Numbered from the stretch's first letter, positions 1 through 10,029 are shown. The stretch is 38,941 nucleotides of DNA from Penium margaritaceum (GCA_023375785.1 SZWC01000091.1:448699-487639), one strand, 5' to 3'. Notes: generated by a model not told the origin, from the sequence alone. Program-made: numbers and translations.

Positions 1-263
1 GCGCGTTGCGCCTCCTCACGTTGGGTGCACTTCTTGTGCATGATCGCGCAGAAGGCCTCCCACGGCATGGGCTGCCACTCGAGGTGCGGCTGCTGCGCAG
101 TCCACTCCTTGACCACGTACTTGAAGAGTTTGTCTTCAAGCCGCGTCGTGGAAAGGTCGCCCCACTGACTGAGTGAAGCCTTATGGACATGTAGAACGTG
201 CTCCATGCGGTTCAGCCAGTCGGTCAGCTTCACGCCCTTCCGGAAGATCTCCACACTGTGGAG
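1..263 (-). pseudogene. gag-like retrotransposon fragment, partial
   Basis: The minus strand is open from about 263 to the window edge. It encodes about 85 residues with phrases such as FRKGVKLTDWLNRMEHVL, DKLFKYVVKEWTAQQPH and EAFCAIMHKKCTQREEAQR. The helical, Trp-rich pattern around 'V.LTDWLNRME' resembles the N-terminal part of Ty3/gypsy gag (retrotransposon gag family), which forms the particle shell. Identification rests on pattern only. There is no start codon in the conserved part, and the frame runs off the left edge. Upstream on the coding strand the sequence changes at 264 into a dispersed non-coding repeat, so the gag frame was probably broken by that repeat or by a deletion. A non-transposon origin is not excluded. 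Confidence 0.5.
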
Positions 264-620
264 GTTCGCATGGGGGGTTCGAGACTCCCCATGCGTTGAA
301 AGGAAACCTGCTGGGCCCCGTTATCGCGCGGCCCAACGGGAGCCCGCGCAAAACTAAAACCCTAAAACCCCCAATGAAATTCAGGGTAGGGTTTGACTAG
401 GGTTTTACCTTACAAAGTGGGGGGGGTGCGTGATGAAAAAAATCAAGAGAACGAGCGTTTCCGCTCGGTTTCAAAATTGGCGTTCTCGCTCGATTGCGAT
501 TATCGCGTGGGAGCGAGAATCGCGATCGAGCGAGGGGGGTTGACATGCCCCACCTCGCTTCAGTCGATCAGCGGCGCATGCCGCTGATCGAGCATGGTGA
601 AGCGAGCGGGCAGTCTAGTT
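264..620 (-). repeat. Structured dispersed repeat, copy 1 (truncated)
   Basis: Read on the minus strand this copy starts with TTCACCATGCTCGATCAG and runs through a G/C-rich block, a CCCTA-rich block, and a hairpin around the words GGGCC/GGCCCAGCAGG at 307-340. It ends in a second near-palindrome, CATGGGGAGTCTCG followed by CCCCCCATG. The same modules occur in the same order at 1298-1960 and 22433-22992, and partly at 2770-3185. A perfect hairpin GATCAGCGGC-GCAT-GCCGCTGATC lies at 566-589. No protein is encoded. The copy lacks about 60 bp found beyond the second near-palindrome in the other copies and abuts the gag-like fragment directly. Confidence 0.6.
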
Positions 621-1110
621 GGGTTACATATTAACCTATTACAATCGGTTCGTGGCCAAAAGATGCTTAAAGAAAATCATGATTGGTGGACCGGTCATTT
701 TTCTGATGTATCCACCGATCAGGGTGCAAGAATCAGTCGGACTGTATCCCCCCCTACGTCCGCGGACGCCGAGCTCAGGTCGGCCCAAAAAAATCACGGA
801 CATCGACCTAGATGTCCGGACAGACCCCGGATAGTACGGAATGACCAGTCCGACGCCAGGACAAAAGGGTAAGGACTGTACGTTTGGGCCCTCCAGTCCA
901 AAGGCGAGCGGAATTTTATATTATTTTCTTCCCTCTATGTTGCTCCTCCTTGGCCTCGCCCTATCCTGTTTCACGGAACTGTTCGTCATGCTAAACTATT
1001 GAGACTCGTGAACCCGGCTTCAAACAGGGTCAAAATGCAATTGAAAGAAAAGAAAATCAATCACCGTCATAGAAAAAGGTAAATAAATTAAATTCTGCCT
1101 ATAATAATGT
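621..1110. other. No recognisable gene
   Basis: Short open frames exist on both strands, but none resembles a known family or extends past about 95 codons. The stretch has several GGTCCGGAC-like words at 690-870 and AT-rich sequence after 1040. I see no RNA gene and no transposon end here. Confidence 0.5.
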
Positions 1111-1150
1111 CATCTTATTTTTTTATACTGTGAAAATGCCGATTCCCCCC

Positions 1151-1297
1151 TGTTTCGTCACCCATGACCCTCATCTACCCCTCCGTTGGAGCAAATAGCC
1201 TCATTCGCCCCTCCGTCGGAACAAGAAGCCTTATATACCCATGTGTCGAACGACTGAGACCCTGTCCGCCAACAATAAGCCCAATCCGCCCCCCATT
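1151..1297 (-). repeat. 30-bp tandem repeat array, left (inverted)
   Basis: About four to five diverged units repeat with a 30-bp period; the word CCCCTCCGT(T/C)GGA recurs at 1178 and 1208, and AACAATAAGCCCAATCCGCC closes the array. The units are the reverse complement of those at 1987-2120. One unit has mutated to include GTATATAA on the minus strand. The array lies just outside the start of structured repeat copy 2. Confidence 0.7.
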
Positions 1298-1960
1298 TTC
1301 ACCATGCTTAAACAACCATTCATGTCGCTGCACAGCGACATGAATCGGTCATGCCGTGCAAGAATGCGGCCCTCCATCGCGGACGTCGCAATGGGGGGCC
1401 GGGGAGTTTGCCGGCCGACATCCGTAGGTCGGCACTTCGTCAACCGCCGCACCCCTCCCCACCCCCCCCTGCTTCTCGTAGCCCACCTGTCCACCCACCC
1501 GCCCGTTGATCGAGGCCCTCGCGATTGAGGGCCGCGATGGAACGGGCGGCCGGTGGGCTGCCGAGAGGCGAGGGGGGTGGGGGGGGACTTCGCCGGGGAT
1601 TCCGGCCGACGGGCGTCCGCAGGAATCCCCGCTCCATCAATGAAGAGTCGAAAATCCCTTCTCTGTTTTCTTTTACATTTTGTCCAACTTTATACCCTCA
1701 TTTGACATACAAACTATGGACAAACCCACTCCCTAATCACACCCGGGGTTTTAAGTTTATTTTTGCGCAGGCACATGCTGGGCCCTGCGGTAGCGGGGCC
1801 CAGCAGGTTCCCTTTTAACGCATGGGGAGTCTCGCCCCCCCCCCATGCAAAATCCCTACAAACCATTCACGAAAAATGACAAGCCCTTCTGTTAAGGAGT
1901 TTGTGATGATCAGGTCAAAAAGGTGACATCAGCATGTCGACGGCGCATCCATGCGACGTC
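1298..1960 (+). repeat. Structured dispersed repeat, copy 2 (longest)
   Basis: It begins with TTCACCATGC and contains several hairpins. CATGTCGCTG-CA-CAGCGACATG (1321-1342) has a perfect 10-bp stem. TGCTGGGCCC-loop-GGGCCCAGCA (1776-1805) also has a perfect 10-bp stem. CATGGGGAGTCTCG...CCCCCCATG lies near 1821-1847. A larger imperfect inverted repeat joins 1390-1450 to 1565-1630. The tail, AAGCCCTTCTGTTAAGGAG near 1882-1900, is shared with copies 3 and 4. Inverted 30-bp arrays stand on both sides. No reading frame looks protein-like. Confidence 0.6.
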
Positions 1961-1986
1961 ATTTTCACAGTTGCGTCCTTGTCGTA

Positions 1987-2120
1987 AGGGCGGATGAGGC
2001 TTATTGTTCCGACACAGGGGCGGATGGGGCTTATTGTTCCGACGGAGGGGCAGATGGGGCTTATCGCGCCGACGGAGGGGCGGATGGGGCTTATTGTGCA
2101 AAACGTGGGGTATATAGTCA
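1987..2120 (+). repeat. 30-bp tandem repeat array, right
   Basis: Four units start at about 1991, 2021, 2051 and 2081 with exact 30-bp spacing. The core word is GGGGCGGATGGGGCTTATTG and each unit ends in CCGAC. A fifth, decayed unit includes GTATATAG. The open frame across the array simply reflects a period that is a multiple of three. The array is inverted relative to 1151-1297, so the two could pair. Confidence 0.75.
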
Positions 2121-2700
2121 CTCCGCCCTTTTTTATAACATAAGGAAAAATTCAAAATTCATCCAAATTTGTCAAAGGTCATGTTTTGTTTAGTGAACTT
2201 CATAATAGACGTGTGAAACTAGCATTTTCACAATACAAGAACAAATGAATCTCATTTAAATGAATTAATCATCAGATAAAACCATATTCATAAAAAAAGA
2301 GAAGATTTGCCTTTTGAGGTTCTTCTTCAATATGTTGGTGAATTGTTATACATAATATTGTACTGTCAAGCGCATTCCTTCAATTTTTTGTTGTGTTTTT
2401 TTTTGTGCTTTTACATCCACACAAGCTGGAAAAAATATAGCGTAGATTGATGTAATTTTGGAAGAGTTCGCCCAAAAGTTGGAACGAATGCGGGTGACAG
2501 TTTGGCAGTCCATTTACAACCAGTTTTGGTTTCCATGGATGAAGTAACTTCTCATGGCAAACCTTCCATTATGTGGTCCAGATTGCGGGCAATTATTTAG
2601 CCTCTCAAGAGATACCAATATGAATACTTTTGCTCGGATACTATGTAACCCTATGCACGCTTTGCGTGCAACACCTGCCTCTTGTTTTTTTGTTTTTTTT
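2121..2700. other. AT-rich stretch without a recognisable gene
   Basis: No open frame longer than about 50 codons looks protein-like. The segment ends in a T-run followed by a 47-bp sequence that is repeated at 3191. A small hairpin GCACGC-TTT-GCGTGC lies near 2657-2671. Confidence 0.45.
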
Positions 2701-3237
2701 TTAACCGCCGGGCAGGGGAGTTCTATTTTTTAAGCACCAGGTAGGGCGTTCCTGCCCCCCTCATGGATTGGGTAGAAGGGCTATTTGGCCCTTTTGTGAG
2801 TGTGCGAGGGGGGAGGGGGAGAGGATGCATGTGGTTTGCATGGGAGGTGCTAGACTCCCATGCGTGAAATGAGGAGTTTGCATGTCCGAAAGAAAGAAAA
2901 AACGATAGAAGGGTGTTTTCACATGATCACGATGAAGTCATTACCCCCCTTTTTTTTTAACAGGCAAACCCCTCGGACAATGCGGGCTCGGGAGCTGCGC
3001 CCACGCCAAACATAGAAAACCGTACATCGTGCCAGTGGTTTGCATGTCAAAAAAGAGGGGGTAATCGGTCCACCACAAGTCTTGCATGGGGGCAAGAATT
3101 GCAAGGGAGCATGCCCCTCATCCCTTTGCTCAAACAACACCGCATGCCGTTGATCAAGCATGGTGAACGAGTGGGGGGTCTAGTTTTTAGTTAACCGCCA
3201 GGCAGGGGAGTCCTGTTTTTCAAGCACCGGGTAAGAC
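2701..3237 (-). repeat. Repeat copy 4 between 47-bp direct repeats
   Basis: Positions 2701-2747 and 3191-3237 are 47-bp direct repeats with a handful of mismatches; both start TTAACCGCC and contain GGCAGGGGAG. Between them, read on the minus strand, lies a fourth copy of the structured repeat. It has the start TTCACCATGCTTGATCA near 3160, the near-palindrome CATGGGAGTCTAGCACCTCC near 2850, and a tail related to AGCCCTTCT near 2777. The middle is diverged from the other copies. The direct repeats are much longer than a normal target-site duplication. Confidence 0.5.
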
Positions 3238-3245
3238 ATCGCTAA

Positions 3246-3820
3246 TGTTACGCCCAGTGGGACGTAGTTGGTACACATGGATGAGGTATAGGGTAAAAGA
3301 CCGTTCAAGGGTTTGGGACAAATGGATAATGTGTATTAAGCAAACAGTGTACTACGATGACAAGTGTCGAGTGAGTCAAGCACATATACACAATGTCGAG
3401 AATGAGAACGAGGCATATGCTGTGTCCTCGGTGCCCGACCCGAGCGCACATGGGAGGTATCGTCGTTCGTGGCTGCTTCAAGAAGCTCCATCGAGAACTT
3501 TGGGGGCTTCAAGAACATCAAGAGGTGGCTTAATGAGATTCTAGAGCTGTCGATAAGTCGACTGCACAATATCAAGACATCGATATGGTTTTCAACACTT
3601 TTGTCGACATTTTTTTTTAAGGTGGAAAAAGTAATCAAGACCTTCTAGAGCAGAACATCGGAGGTTGGGACAGGTCGTCAAAATGCCCGCAGCCGATCGG
3701 CATAAAATTCCTGAGGTCTTTGCGCGATGAGCCATGAATATACGAATATAAATGCCCACTCGCTGAGTTTACGGACTCGTGTACATCAAGGACACCAGTG
3801 TCCCTCACTCGTGTCTTGCA
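3246..3820 (-). repeat. 3' LTR of element A
   Basis: The left edge TGTTACG (3246) is the complement of the CGTAACA end of the intact LTR at 22993-23541. The interior shares many words with the other LTRs, for example ACGGACTCGTGTACATC near 3771 and the Ser-codon-rich block near 3430-3600. The inner edge has decayed from TGTTACG to TGCAAG. Confidence 0.65.
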
Positions 3821-3833
3821 CTTCCCCCCTTTT
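3821..3833 (-). other. Polypurine tract of element A
   Basis: On the minus strand AAAAGGGGGGAAG directly precedes the 3' LTR. This is the expected position of the plus-strand primer of an LTR retrotransposon. The equivalent tract of element B is at 10017-10029. Confidence 0.6.
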
Positions 3834-3877
3834 AGCCACGACGTCCCATTGCGTTAGCAGACATAGGCCGATGACCA

Positions 3878-4040
3878 CAATAGTAGTCGTCGATCAAATG
3901 ATCGACGTCTAGGAAGTTATCGTAGCCTTCCCAACTGTTGTGCGCGGCGACGTAGCCGTGCCATTTGACCAAATACTCATTCATTTCCCACAGCTTCGAT
4001 ATCCGAGGATATCTTTGATCATGTACTCTGTATCCTCGTC
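3878..4040 (-). pseudogene. Chromodomain of element A integrase
   Basis: The minus strand encodes EYMIKDILGYRSCGK, then after a one-base shift NEYLVKWHGYVAAHNSWEGY and DNFLDVDHLIDDY. The pattern EY.V..IL..R....EYLVKW.GY....NSWE...NL is the chromodomain. In chromoviruses this domain sits at the integrase C-terminus and is thought to direct integration to marked chromatin. All aromatic-cage-type positions (Y, W, and the W of NSWE) can be seen. This is one of the best preserved chromodomains in the window. Confidence 0.75.
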
Positions 4041-5230
4041 CCCTTGTATAGGAGGGAAAGGTGCGACGTCTCGGCCCTGGAATTTCGTGCTGGGATCATA
4101 GAGTGCTTGAGCTTGTTGATGTGGAAAACGGGACGAATCACCCTACGACATGCAAAGTCGAGCGAGGAAAAGAATATGTATTCGCTCAATCTCAAACGGT
4201 CCCAACCACCGGGGTTTGAGCTTCACAATGTCTTGTCCTCAGAGTTTGATTTTTTTCTAAATCAAGGAGGATGCAATCGCCAGCGCTTAACACGTCATTG
4301 CTGCGATGTTCGTCAACCGCTCGCTTCATGATTCCCGGTGTCCTTGTGAGGGTCTATTGTGTTTCCTCCCAAACGCTTGAGATGTCTCTGGGGCACATAT
4401 CAATCGACGGAATATTGCTCTCACGCTGTAATGCTACTGGTGTGTCGGGAATTTACCACAAGCCATTTCAAACAAAATGTTACCTGTTGCGGCTGAAGTG
4501 GTGGAGTTGAATGCGATTTTGGCAGTCGGCTGTTTGGCTGCCTAATCGGTGCCATGCGGCTCGCACAATGTGCGGAGAATCTCTTCAAGCGTTTGATTGG
4601 TCTGTTTTGTTTACTCGTCGGTTTGAGGGTGGAACGTCGTCTGGATCCAAATGTTGTATTACATCATTCATTTGCGCTAGAAATGGCTAGTGAAGCGACT
4701 GTCTCTGTCGGTGATGATGTCACGTGGCACGTCGTACAGCCGTACGATCATGTTCAGAAGCAACCGTGATGTTCCTTCTATAGTGACAGTGGTCGTCACT
4801 GGTATGAAGTGAAGCATGTTAGAAAACATGTCCACAACGACGAGGATGGTATCATAACCCTCGGGGGGTGCGGGCAATCCTCTCACAAAATTCATGTTGA
4901 TGTTGACCCACGGCTCTTTCGGAACAGGTAGGGGTTAGAGTAGACTGAGTGGCCTCATGCGACAAGATTTTAGTCCTTGACAAGTGTCAAACGATTTGTA
5001 GAAAGAGGTTACATCGGTCTGCATCTTGTCCCATCAGTAGTAGTTTTCCATCTCATAGAGTGTCTTGTCCTCATAGAGGTGTTCACCCGGACCGGTGTTA
5101 TAGCATTCCTCAACTAGCATTCTCCGTAGCTCCTTGTTTGGTGGAACGACAACTTGGTGAGTGAGTCACTGTCACCACTAGGGATCGTCGTACTCGCCGA
5201 ACTCCTCCTAACCACTTGCGAACAGCCTCA
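4041..5230 (-). pseudogene. Integrase of element A, broken
   Basis: The core is clearest at 4677-4895 on the minus strand. It contains GLPAPPEGYDTILVVVDMFS (first catalytic Asp in VVVD) and VPRDIITDRDSRFTSHF (second catalytic Asp in TDRD), so two of the three DDE acids are intact. The C-terminal portion towards 4050-4500 matches the integrase tails of B and D, and the zinc-finger part lies towards 5000-5200. Several stops separate these pieces. The family cuts target DNA and joins the retroelement cDNA. Confidence 0.7.
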
Positions 5231-5379
5231 CAAGGCACGGATCTCGTTCTCCGGGCAATGTGTTCATCTCGACCATCAGATCTCACTGCCAGCTTAGAGC
5301 ATTTTCCATATTAGGTTTTCCAGGTTTTATCGTAGTTGAATTTGGACTAGACGAACTCCATCCATTACATTTGCTGACG

Positions 5380-5900
5380 GTTCAGATTTGGCAATGTCTT
5401 GAGATGCTTTGAGGGCATGATGGTCGGTGCAGCCAATGCATCGTCAGCATTCCAAGAAGTATCGCCACGTCTTGAACGCGTGCAAAACTGTGAGCATTTT
5501 CTTTTCATGCATCGTGTAGTTGAGATCTAGCCCGCGTATTTTTCTTGATCTATACGTAATTGGTTGGTCTCCAGGAGAACAACTCTGATGGCTTGATCGG
5601 ACGTGTTGGTGGCCATGATGCAATTCACAATAAGATCCGCCAATCGTAAGGCTGGTGTTTCACAAAGATTTGAATACATCTTGTTCACTATCCCCACAAT
5701 TCCACTTGGTGGTTTTTGGAGTGAGATTGGAGAGAGGCACTGACACTTGGGCATAGATCTTTAGGAATCGAAGTTAGTGGTTGTGGAAGCCCAAAATTAC
5801 TTCGATGTCCCCAACTCCATCGGGTGTGGATGTCACCCAACCAGCGACCGTCCAAACGTTTTAAGGGTCAATGGTGATCCATCCGCCGCCAATGATGTGG
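5380..5900 (-). pseudogene. RNase H of element A, broken
   Basis: At 5527-5754 the minus strand reads PALRLADLIVNCIMATNTSDQA, matching PALRLSDPTIDYIIAPDASDQ-type RNase H starts in C and D. The catalytic Asp of the D-A-S motif has become Asn (ATNTSD). The remainder is fragmented by stops. The domain would degrade template RNA during reverse transcription. Confidence 0.6.
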
Positions 5901-5985
5901 CCTAGTAAATCTGTGGAACGGCGGCCGAAGTTGTACCTGAAGAGGTTTTGAACGAATTCTCTCTTTGGAAAACTTTGAGAACTTT

Positions 5986-6480
5986 CTAAAGATGTCCATT
6001 GTGCTCCTCCAGGTTGTGACTGTACACTAGGATGTCGACAAGATACACGGCAAAAAAATCATTGAAGGATGGATATAATAAATTATTTATTGTTGCCATA
6101 AATGTTTTGGGGGTATTTTTGAGACAACACAGCATGATCGTGAACTCAAAGTGTCGATATTGGGTGAGGAACACTTTCTTCTTGGAATCCTTTTCAGACA
6201 TGTGAATCTCATGACAGATGCTACATAAATCAATTTTCCTAAAAATTTGGGCCCCGCACAGTGGGCCAAAACAGTTTTTTGCTCGTCTGATGGCGGTTCT
6301 TGTTGGTGATGTCATTCAACGCTCAATATTCCATGTTCGGCCCGCTCCAGTTCAAATAGCTTGTGATCGCTCATCCAATAGGCCACCTTCATTGTCGATC
6401 CACTTCCCAACTTCATGTCTGTTTTATGGTCAATGTTTCTGTGTGGAGGTGGCTCTTGGGGAAGTTTGTCAGGAAACCCC
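5986..6480 (-). pseudogene. Reverse transcriptase of element A, active site altered
   Basis: The frame at 5986-6315 reads FRKIDLCSICHEIHMSEKD, then YRHFEFTIM, KTFMATINNLLYPSFNDFF and AVYLVDILVYS. This is the Ty3/gypsy RT palm. The catalytic box YLDD is YLVD (6034-6045), so the first Asp is lost. The N-terminal flank with ...IDH...D...G.GS lies at about 6330-6480. The enzyme is expected to be inactive. Confidence 0.75.
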
Positions 6481-6929
6481 GCTTGGAACTCCTCAAAGCG
6501 TGTTGCAAACTCCTCTAGAACTGCTCCAAACTTCTCAGGTGTCTAGGCCAATGTCATCCCCTCGGCAATTGTGATTTCTTACGCTTCTCCCACATGGACT
6601 AGCCATGCTTGAGATCCATGTTTTGGGTACTTCTTGGCCACGTCCAAAGATATCAAGTGGCGGTTTTTGCCTGTCGTAAATTCCTCTCTTGCTTTATGTA
6701 ACCGTCGTTACATTTTGGTCCGTGGTACAAATGGAAGATATTGTTTTCTGTGAGAGATGTTGATGTACACTACTCCACTGCTGTAGTCCACCTATGGATT
6801 GTACCGGTACAAGAAATCTCACCTAAGAATGATTTTGTGGTCAGTCATTGGGTGAATGCTCCAAACTGTTGCATCATCCAGATCTCCAATTTGTAGTTGG
6901 AGTGGTCCGTGAAGGTTGAAGAATCTACA

Positions 6930-7090
6930 TTTGTCCATCGATAAGTTTTCCTTCAAACACTCCCGGTTTGGTCTGCGAACCCAACTTCAAAACCATGTCA
7001 TTGCTTACAAAGATGTACCAAGCTCCTCCATCCAATAGTGCAGGTACCATTCTACTTCATTCTACAACCCCTCGTTTGTACTCATAGCAG
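6930..7090 (-). pseudogene. Protease remnant of element A
   Basis: Near 7000-7050 the minus strand encodes VPALLDGGAWYIFVSNDMV, matching LLDGGASHSFVSNDMV of element D. This is the retropepsin active-site loop. The D-G-G form in place of D-S/T-G is shared by A and D and is also known from some plant Ty3/gypsy elements, so it looks ancestral to this lineage. Confidence 0.6.
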
Positions 7091-7224
7091 TATCACCAGT
7101 TGATCGTCCTCATATCACTCATTGAACTTTGAGATCTCATGCACCTTCGTCTGCGGCAATGTGGGCCGCTCAGATGGGCAATTAATCAGTATAGAATTTT
7201 TAGAACGGACAAGATCCTCGTCGT

Positions 7225-8200
7225 TTACTCCTTTCCTTTGCCATTTCCAAACCCCCCTCCTTCTGGTCCGCTAATGATGTTTCTAAAAGTCACGCAAAAC
7301 ATGACTTGGCTTCTCACAGTTCCAACAGAGCCATTGATTACGTTCATGGACAGCCTCAATCTACATCGCAGATGAGGGTGCTGTCGACTGCGGCTATCCT
7401 CCACCATGATAAGAACTGTGGCTTCAGGGTCATCAACCATTGGATTCTAGCATCCGAGAGTTATAGTCGGTGCTTTCGACGAGGTTGGCTGCAACAATCA
7501 TGCACAAACGTTCGTCCAAAATCCAGAAATTTACGATTGCTCACCGAATATATTACTTCAGGCCATTGTAGTAGAAACACAGTTTGTTGGGGGCGAGATC
7601 ACTACTCATGATAATTTTGCAGAAACACCAAGTATTCTCCGCCACACTGGATTGCTGATGTAGGCTCTGGATTTTGTATCATGTGTTGAACTTCTTGTTT
7701 AGTTTTCCAAAGTGTGTGAGTATAGGGCGCAAGGTAGTTCACCTGTGGTCGATGGTGTGAGAGCGGTCGCGTGAGCCATTGATCTGCCTGTGCCATTCTC
7801 CTATATGTTGGATGGTCTTAAGATAAAACCACCAAATAAAATTACTGCCATGCAAAATTGAGGCTGCAATGTCAATTTTATTCTTATCATTGTTGGATCT
7901 AGTAGCACTAAGCTACACCTCCAAACTCGTCAGCCACATTTTGACCGTTGGTCCCTTGGAGTTGGCAGGATCGAACGGCTTTGGGAGTGCTCGTTGAATC
8001 TACGATTCACTTAAGAGTTTAAACATTCTCTCAGTGGATAATGCTTCACGTGCGCAGGAAATCTGAAGCTCCTCCATTGCTGCATTGAGTAGTTCAAGAA
8101 GATGGGTGTTGGGGCTCTCGTGTCTTGGCACTTTCTGGAACGCGTCTTCATTGATTCAAACCAATCGAACCAATCCCATCCCACCAGGTGTCGACCCAAC
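7225..8200 (-). pseudogene. gag of element A with CCHC-type zinc knuckle
   Basis: At about 7284-7339 the minus strand reads CWNCEKPSHVLRDF, a C-X2-C-X4-H-X4-C knuckle in which the last Cys is Phe. Further right, 7602-7700 encodes a stretch aligned with the D gag segment YKIQRLRQQSSVAEYTQRF. At about 8000-8100 a run like LLNAAMEELQISCARE matches the D gag start MMEALHNASADE. Gag packages the element RNA. The pieces lie in different frames. Confidence 0.55.
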
Positions 8201-8495
8201 TGGCAGCGGCGGGAGCAAAGGGTTCGTTCAGCCCGAGGGGTCCATCACATTCCATTCATCGATACTATGCCATTCACCGCAAAGGTTGCCACTGCTTTAT
8301 GGTTTGTCTACAGAGGATCGATGTTTATGTACTGTTGATCCTCCATCACTAGAGTATTTGTCGATGACTGCTGCTCATTGCCAATAGCACTCACTCCGTT
8401 CACCATTGTCATCTTAAAGTCTGCGATCTTCTAAATCGTGGAGATGTACTGAAGACTCGTGTGAGGTTTTCAACAGGTAGTTGATGCATTGGTTG

Positions 8496-8509
8496 CCCCT
8501 CTTGTACCG
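8496..8509 (-). other. Probable decayed primer-binding site of element A
   Basis: CCTCTTGTACC resembles the complement of TGGTATCAGAG with one base missing. It lies exactly between the gag region and the 5' LTR remains, where the tRNA-iMet primer site is expected. Support is positional. Confidence 0.3.
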
Positions 8510-8510
8510 C

Positions 8511-8910
8511 TCCACATAGGTGGTTCACAGGGATGAGGTATGGGACGAAGGACAATTTGCAGATTTAGTATAACTGGATAATTTATATAAGGCAGTCTGT
8601 GTACTTTGATGAATAGTGCAAAGTGAGTCGTTCACGTATACACAATACCTAGAATGGGAATGAGGCATATGTTGACTCCTTGGTGCACGAGTCGAGCGAC
8701 GCATGTGAGGTCCTGCCATAAGTGGCTGCTTTGAGGAGCTCCACCATGAAGTCAGAGGCTTCAAGAATATTGTGACACAATTTTATAAATCTCTAGTACC
8801 GTCAAGAAGTCAACATAACAATATCATTACATCGATGTGGTTCGCGACATGTATGTCGACCTTTCAGGAAGGTGGTCGAAGTAGTCGGAACCTTCATTCG
8901 ATATGGTTTG
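8511..8910 (-). repeat. 5' LTR of element A, truncated
   Basis: Shared words with the 3' LTR at 3246-3820 include GGGATGAGGTATGGG near 8531, GAATGGGAATGAGGCATATG near 8652, and the segment at 8690-8890. The outer end, about 150 bp, is absent. Confidence 0.6.
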
Positions 8911-9104
8911 CGATAGGGTTCGGTATGGTTCACCGTGGTTTGTGACGTTTGTGGATAGAATGATGATTACATCCTTTCTTTGTATCTTGCTTCTACTTTT
9001 GTTTCAAGCCTAGAAAAGCAGGAAAAGGAGCCACAGACACTTAGAGGAATCGGGACAGTTGGATAATTTGTAATCAGCATGAAGTTGTTACGATGAGGGG
9101 AGCA
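8911..9104. other. Short unassigned stretch between A and the next fragment
   Basis: Contains a threefold imperfect repeat of ATGGTTTGCGATAGGGTTC-type words at 8902-8945. No gene is visible. Confidence 0.35.
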
Positions 9105-9645
9105 GAGGCATAGTGTTAGATGTGCCGTGTGGTTCTTTGTCCACAGCATTGATGTTGGATGATGTGTTTAATCACATACTCCGTATCTCCATCCACTTTG
9201 ACAGGATGTGGAAGAGATATTTATTCGCAAGGGAAGCTATCACTGGGGTCCCGTTAGTGCTTGAGTGTGCTCATGTGGAAGTCGGGGTGGATCGCCATGC
9301 TGTCAAGTATGTGAAGTCGAATGATGAGTTCGATTTGCATGGTCCCAACCAGCAAGGTTTGAGCTTTGCAAAGTCTTGTCCGTGCATTTTTATGTTTTTC
9401 TGGCTGAGAAGGAGGCGATCACTACCTTTGAAAGTGTCGTCGCTACGATGTTGGTCCACAATTTGCTTCATTGTCGCGTGCGTCTTTGCAAGGGTCTGGT
9501 GTGTCTCCTTGTAGATGCTTGAGAAATCGAAACAATGGATTTCAACAATAAAAACTTTGCTTTGAATCAACATTCCTATATGTGTGGTAGGAATTTTGTT
9601 GTAAACCCACCTCAAACGGCACTAATTCTATTGTCGTGGAAGTTG
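9105..9645 (-). pseudogene. Integrase tail and partial chromodomain, solo chromovirus fragment
   Basis: The minus-strand frame 9271-9615 contains MKQIVDQHRSDDTFKGSDRL, SQKNIKMHGQDFAKLKP and WLGP. These match the GPY/F-type integrase tail of B (10188-10526) and D. At 9195-9110 DTEYVIKHIIQHQCCGQRTT is the start of a chromodomain. The fragment has no LTR of its own: its right side passes directly into the interior of the element B LTR at about 9645, so this is a recombination or deletion junction. Confidence 0.65.
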
Positions 9646-10016
9646 CCAAGTTATAAGTTGGATCTTGTCTGTTTGAGTCGAGCGACTCGTGTGACACCGT
9701 GATGTGAGTGGTATCTAAGGAACTCCTCTGAGAATATTCAGGCTTGTCTATATAAAATTCTAGCACCTTCAAGTAGCTGACCAATTAGTGTCAAAACGTC
9801 AATATGTTGTATAAAACTTCTTCTGACAATTCTAGAAAGTGGTCGAACATTTCAAAACCTTTTGGAATGGAATATTAGAGGCCGACGCAAGTGGCCAAAA
9901 TGCCCTTGGCGAATTGGCGTCAAAATATTCATGTTGTCACGTGGTGGGCCGTAAATGAAATATAATAAATGCCTGCCCTTAGAGTTTAAGGACTTGTGTA
10001 CATCTCAGACGTAACA
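9646..10016 (-). repeat. 3' LTR of element B, partial
   Basis: The inner edge, read on the minus strand, is TGTTACGTCTGAGATGTACA, identical in its first bases to the intact LTR start at 22993. The interior matches the LTRs at 3246 and 17707. The outer approximately 170 bp are missing, replaced by the integrase fragment to the left. Confidence 0.65.
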
Positions 10017-10029
10017 TTTCCCCCCTTAA
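10017..10029 (-). other. Polypurine tract of element B
   Basis: TTAAGGGGGGAAA on the minus strand immediately precedes the LTR start, as in element A. Confidence 0.6.

Larger units (their letters stand above)
3246..8910 (-). mobile_element. Ty3/gypsy chromovirus A, decayed
   Basis: From left to right on the plus axis, which is 3' to 5' for the element, this holds a 3' LTR, polypurine tract, chromodomain, integrase tail, integrase core, RNase H, RT, protease, gag zinc knuckle, gag and remains of a 5' LTR. That is the Ty3/gypsy order PR-RT-RH-IN read from the minus strand. All coding parts carry stops and shifts, so it cannot encode a full Gag-Pol. LTRs and chromodomain align with elements B, C and D in this window. 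The right end is poorly defined because the 5' LTR is truncated. Confidence 0.75.

Noticed and set aside
352..372. Interstitial telomere repeats (CCCTAAA words)
   Set aside because: Only one or two isolated words are present, within the dispersed repeat; there is no tandem array.
1770..1850. Helitron 3' end (hairpin near a CTRR terminus)
   Set aside because: The hairpin is followed by a second palindrome and more shared sequence, not by CTRR and an A/T insertion site.
1987..2100. 30-bp direct repeats as a CRISPR array
   Set aside because: The units are head to tail with no spacers, and the context is a eukaryotic repeat element.
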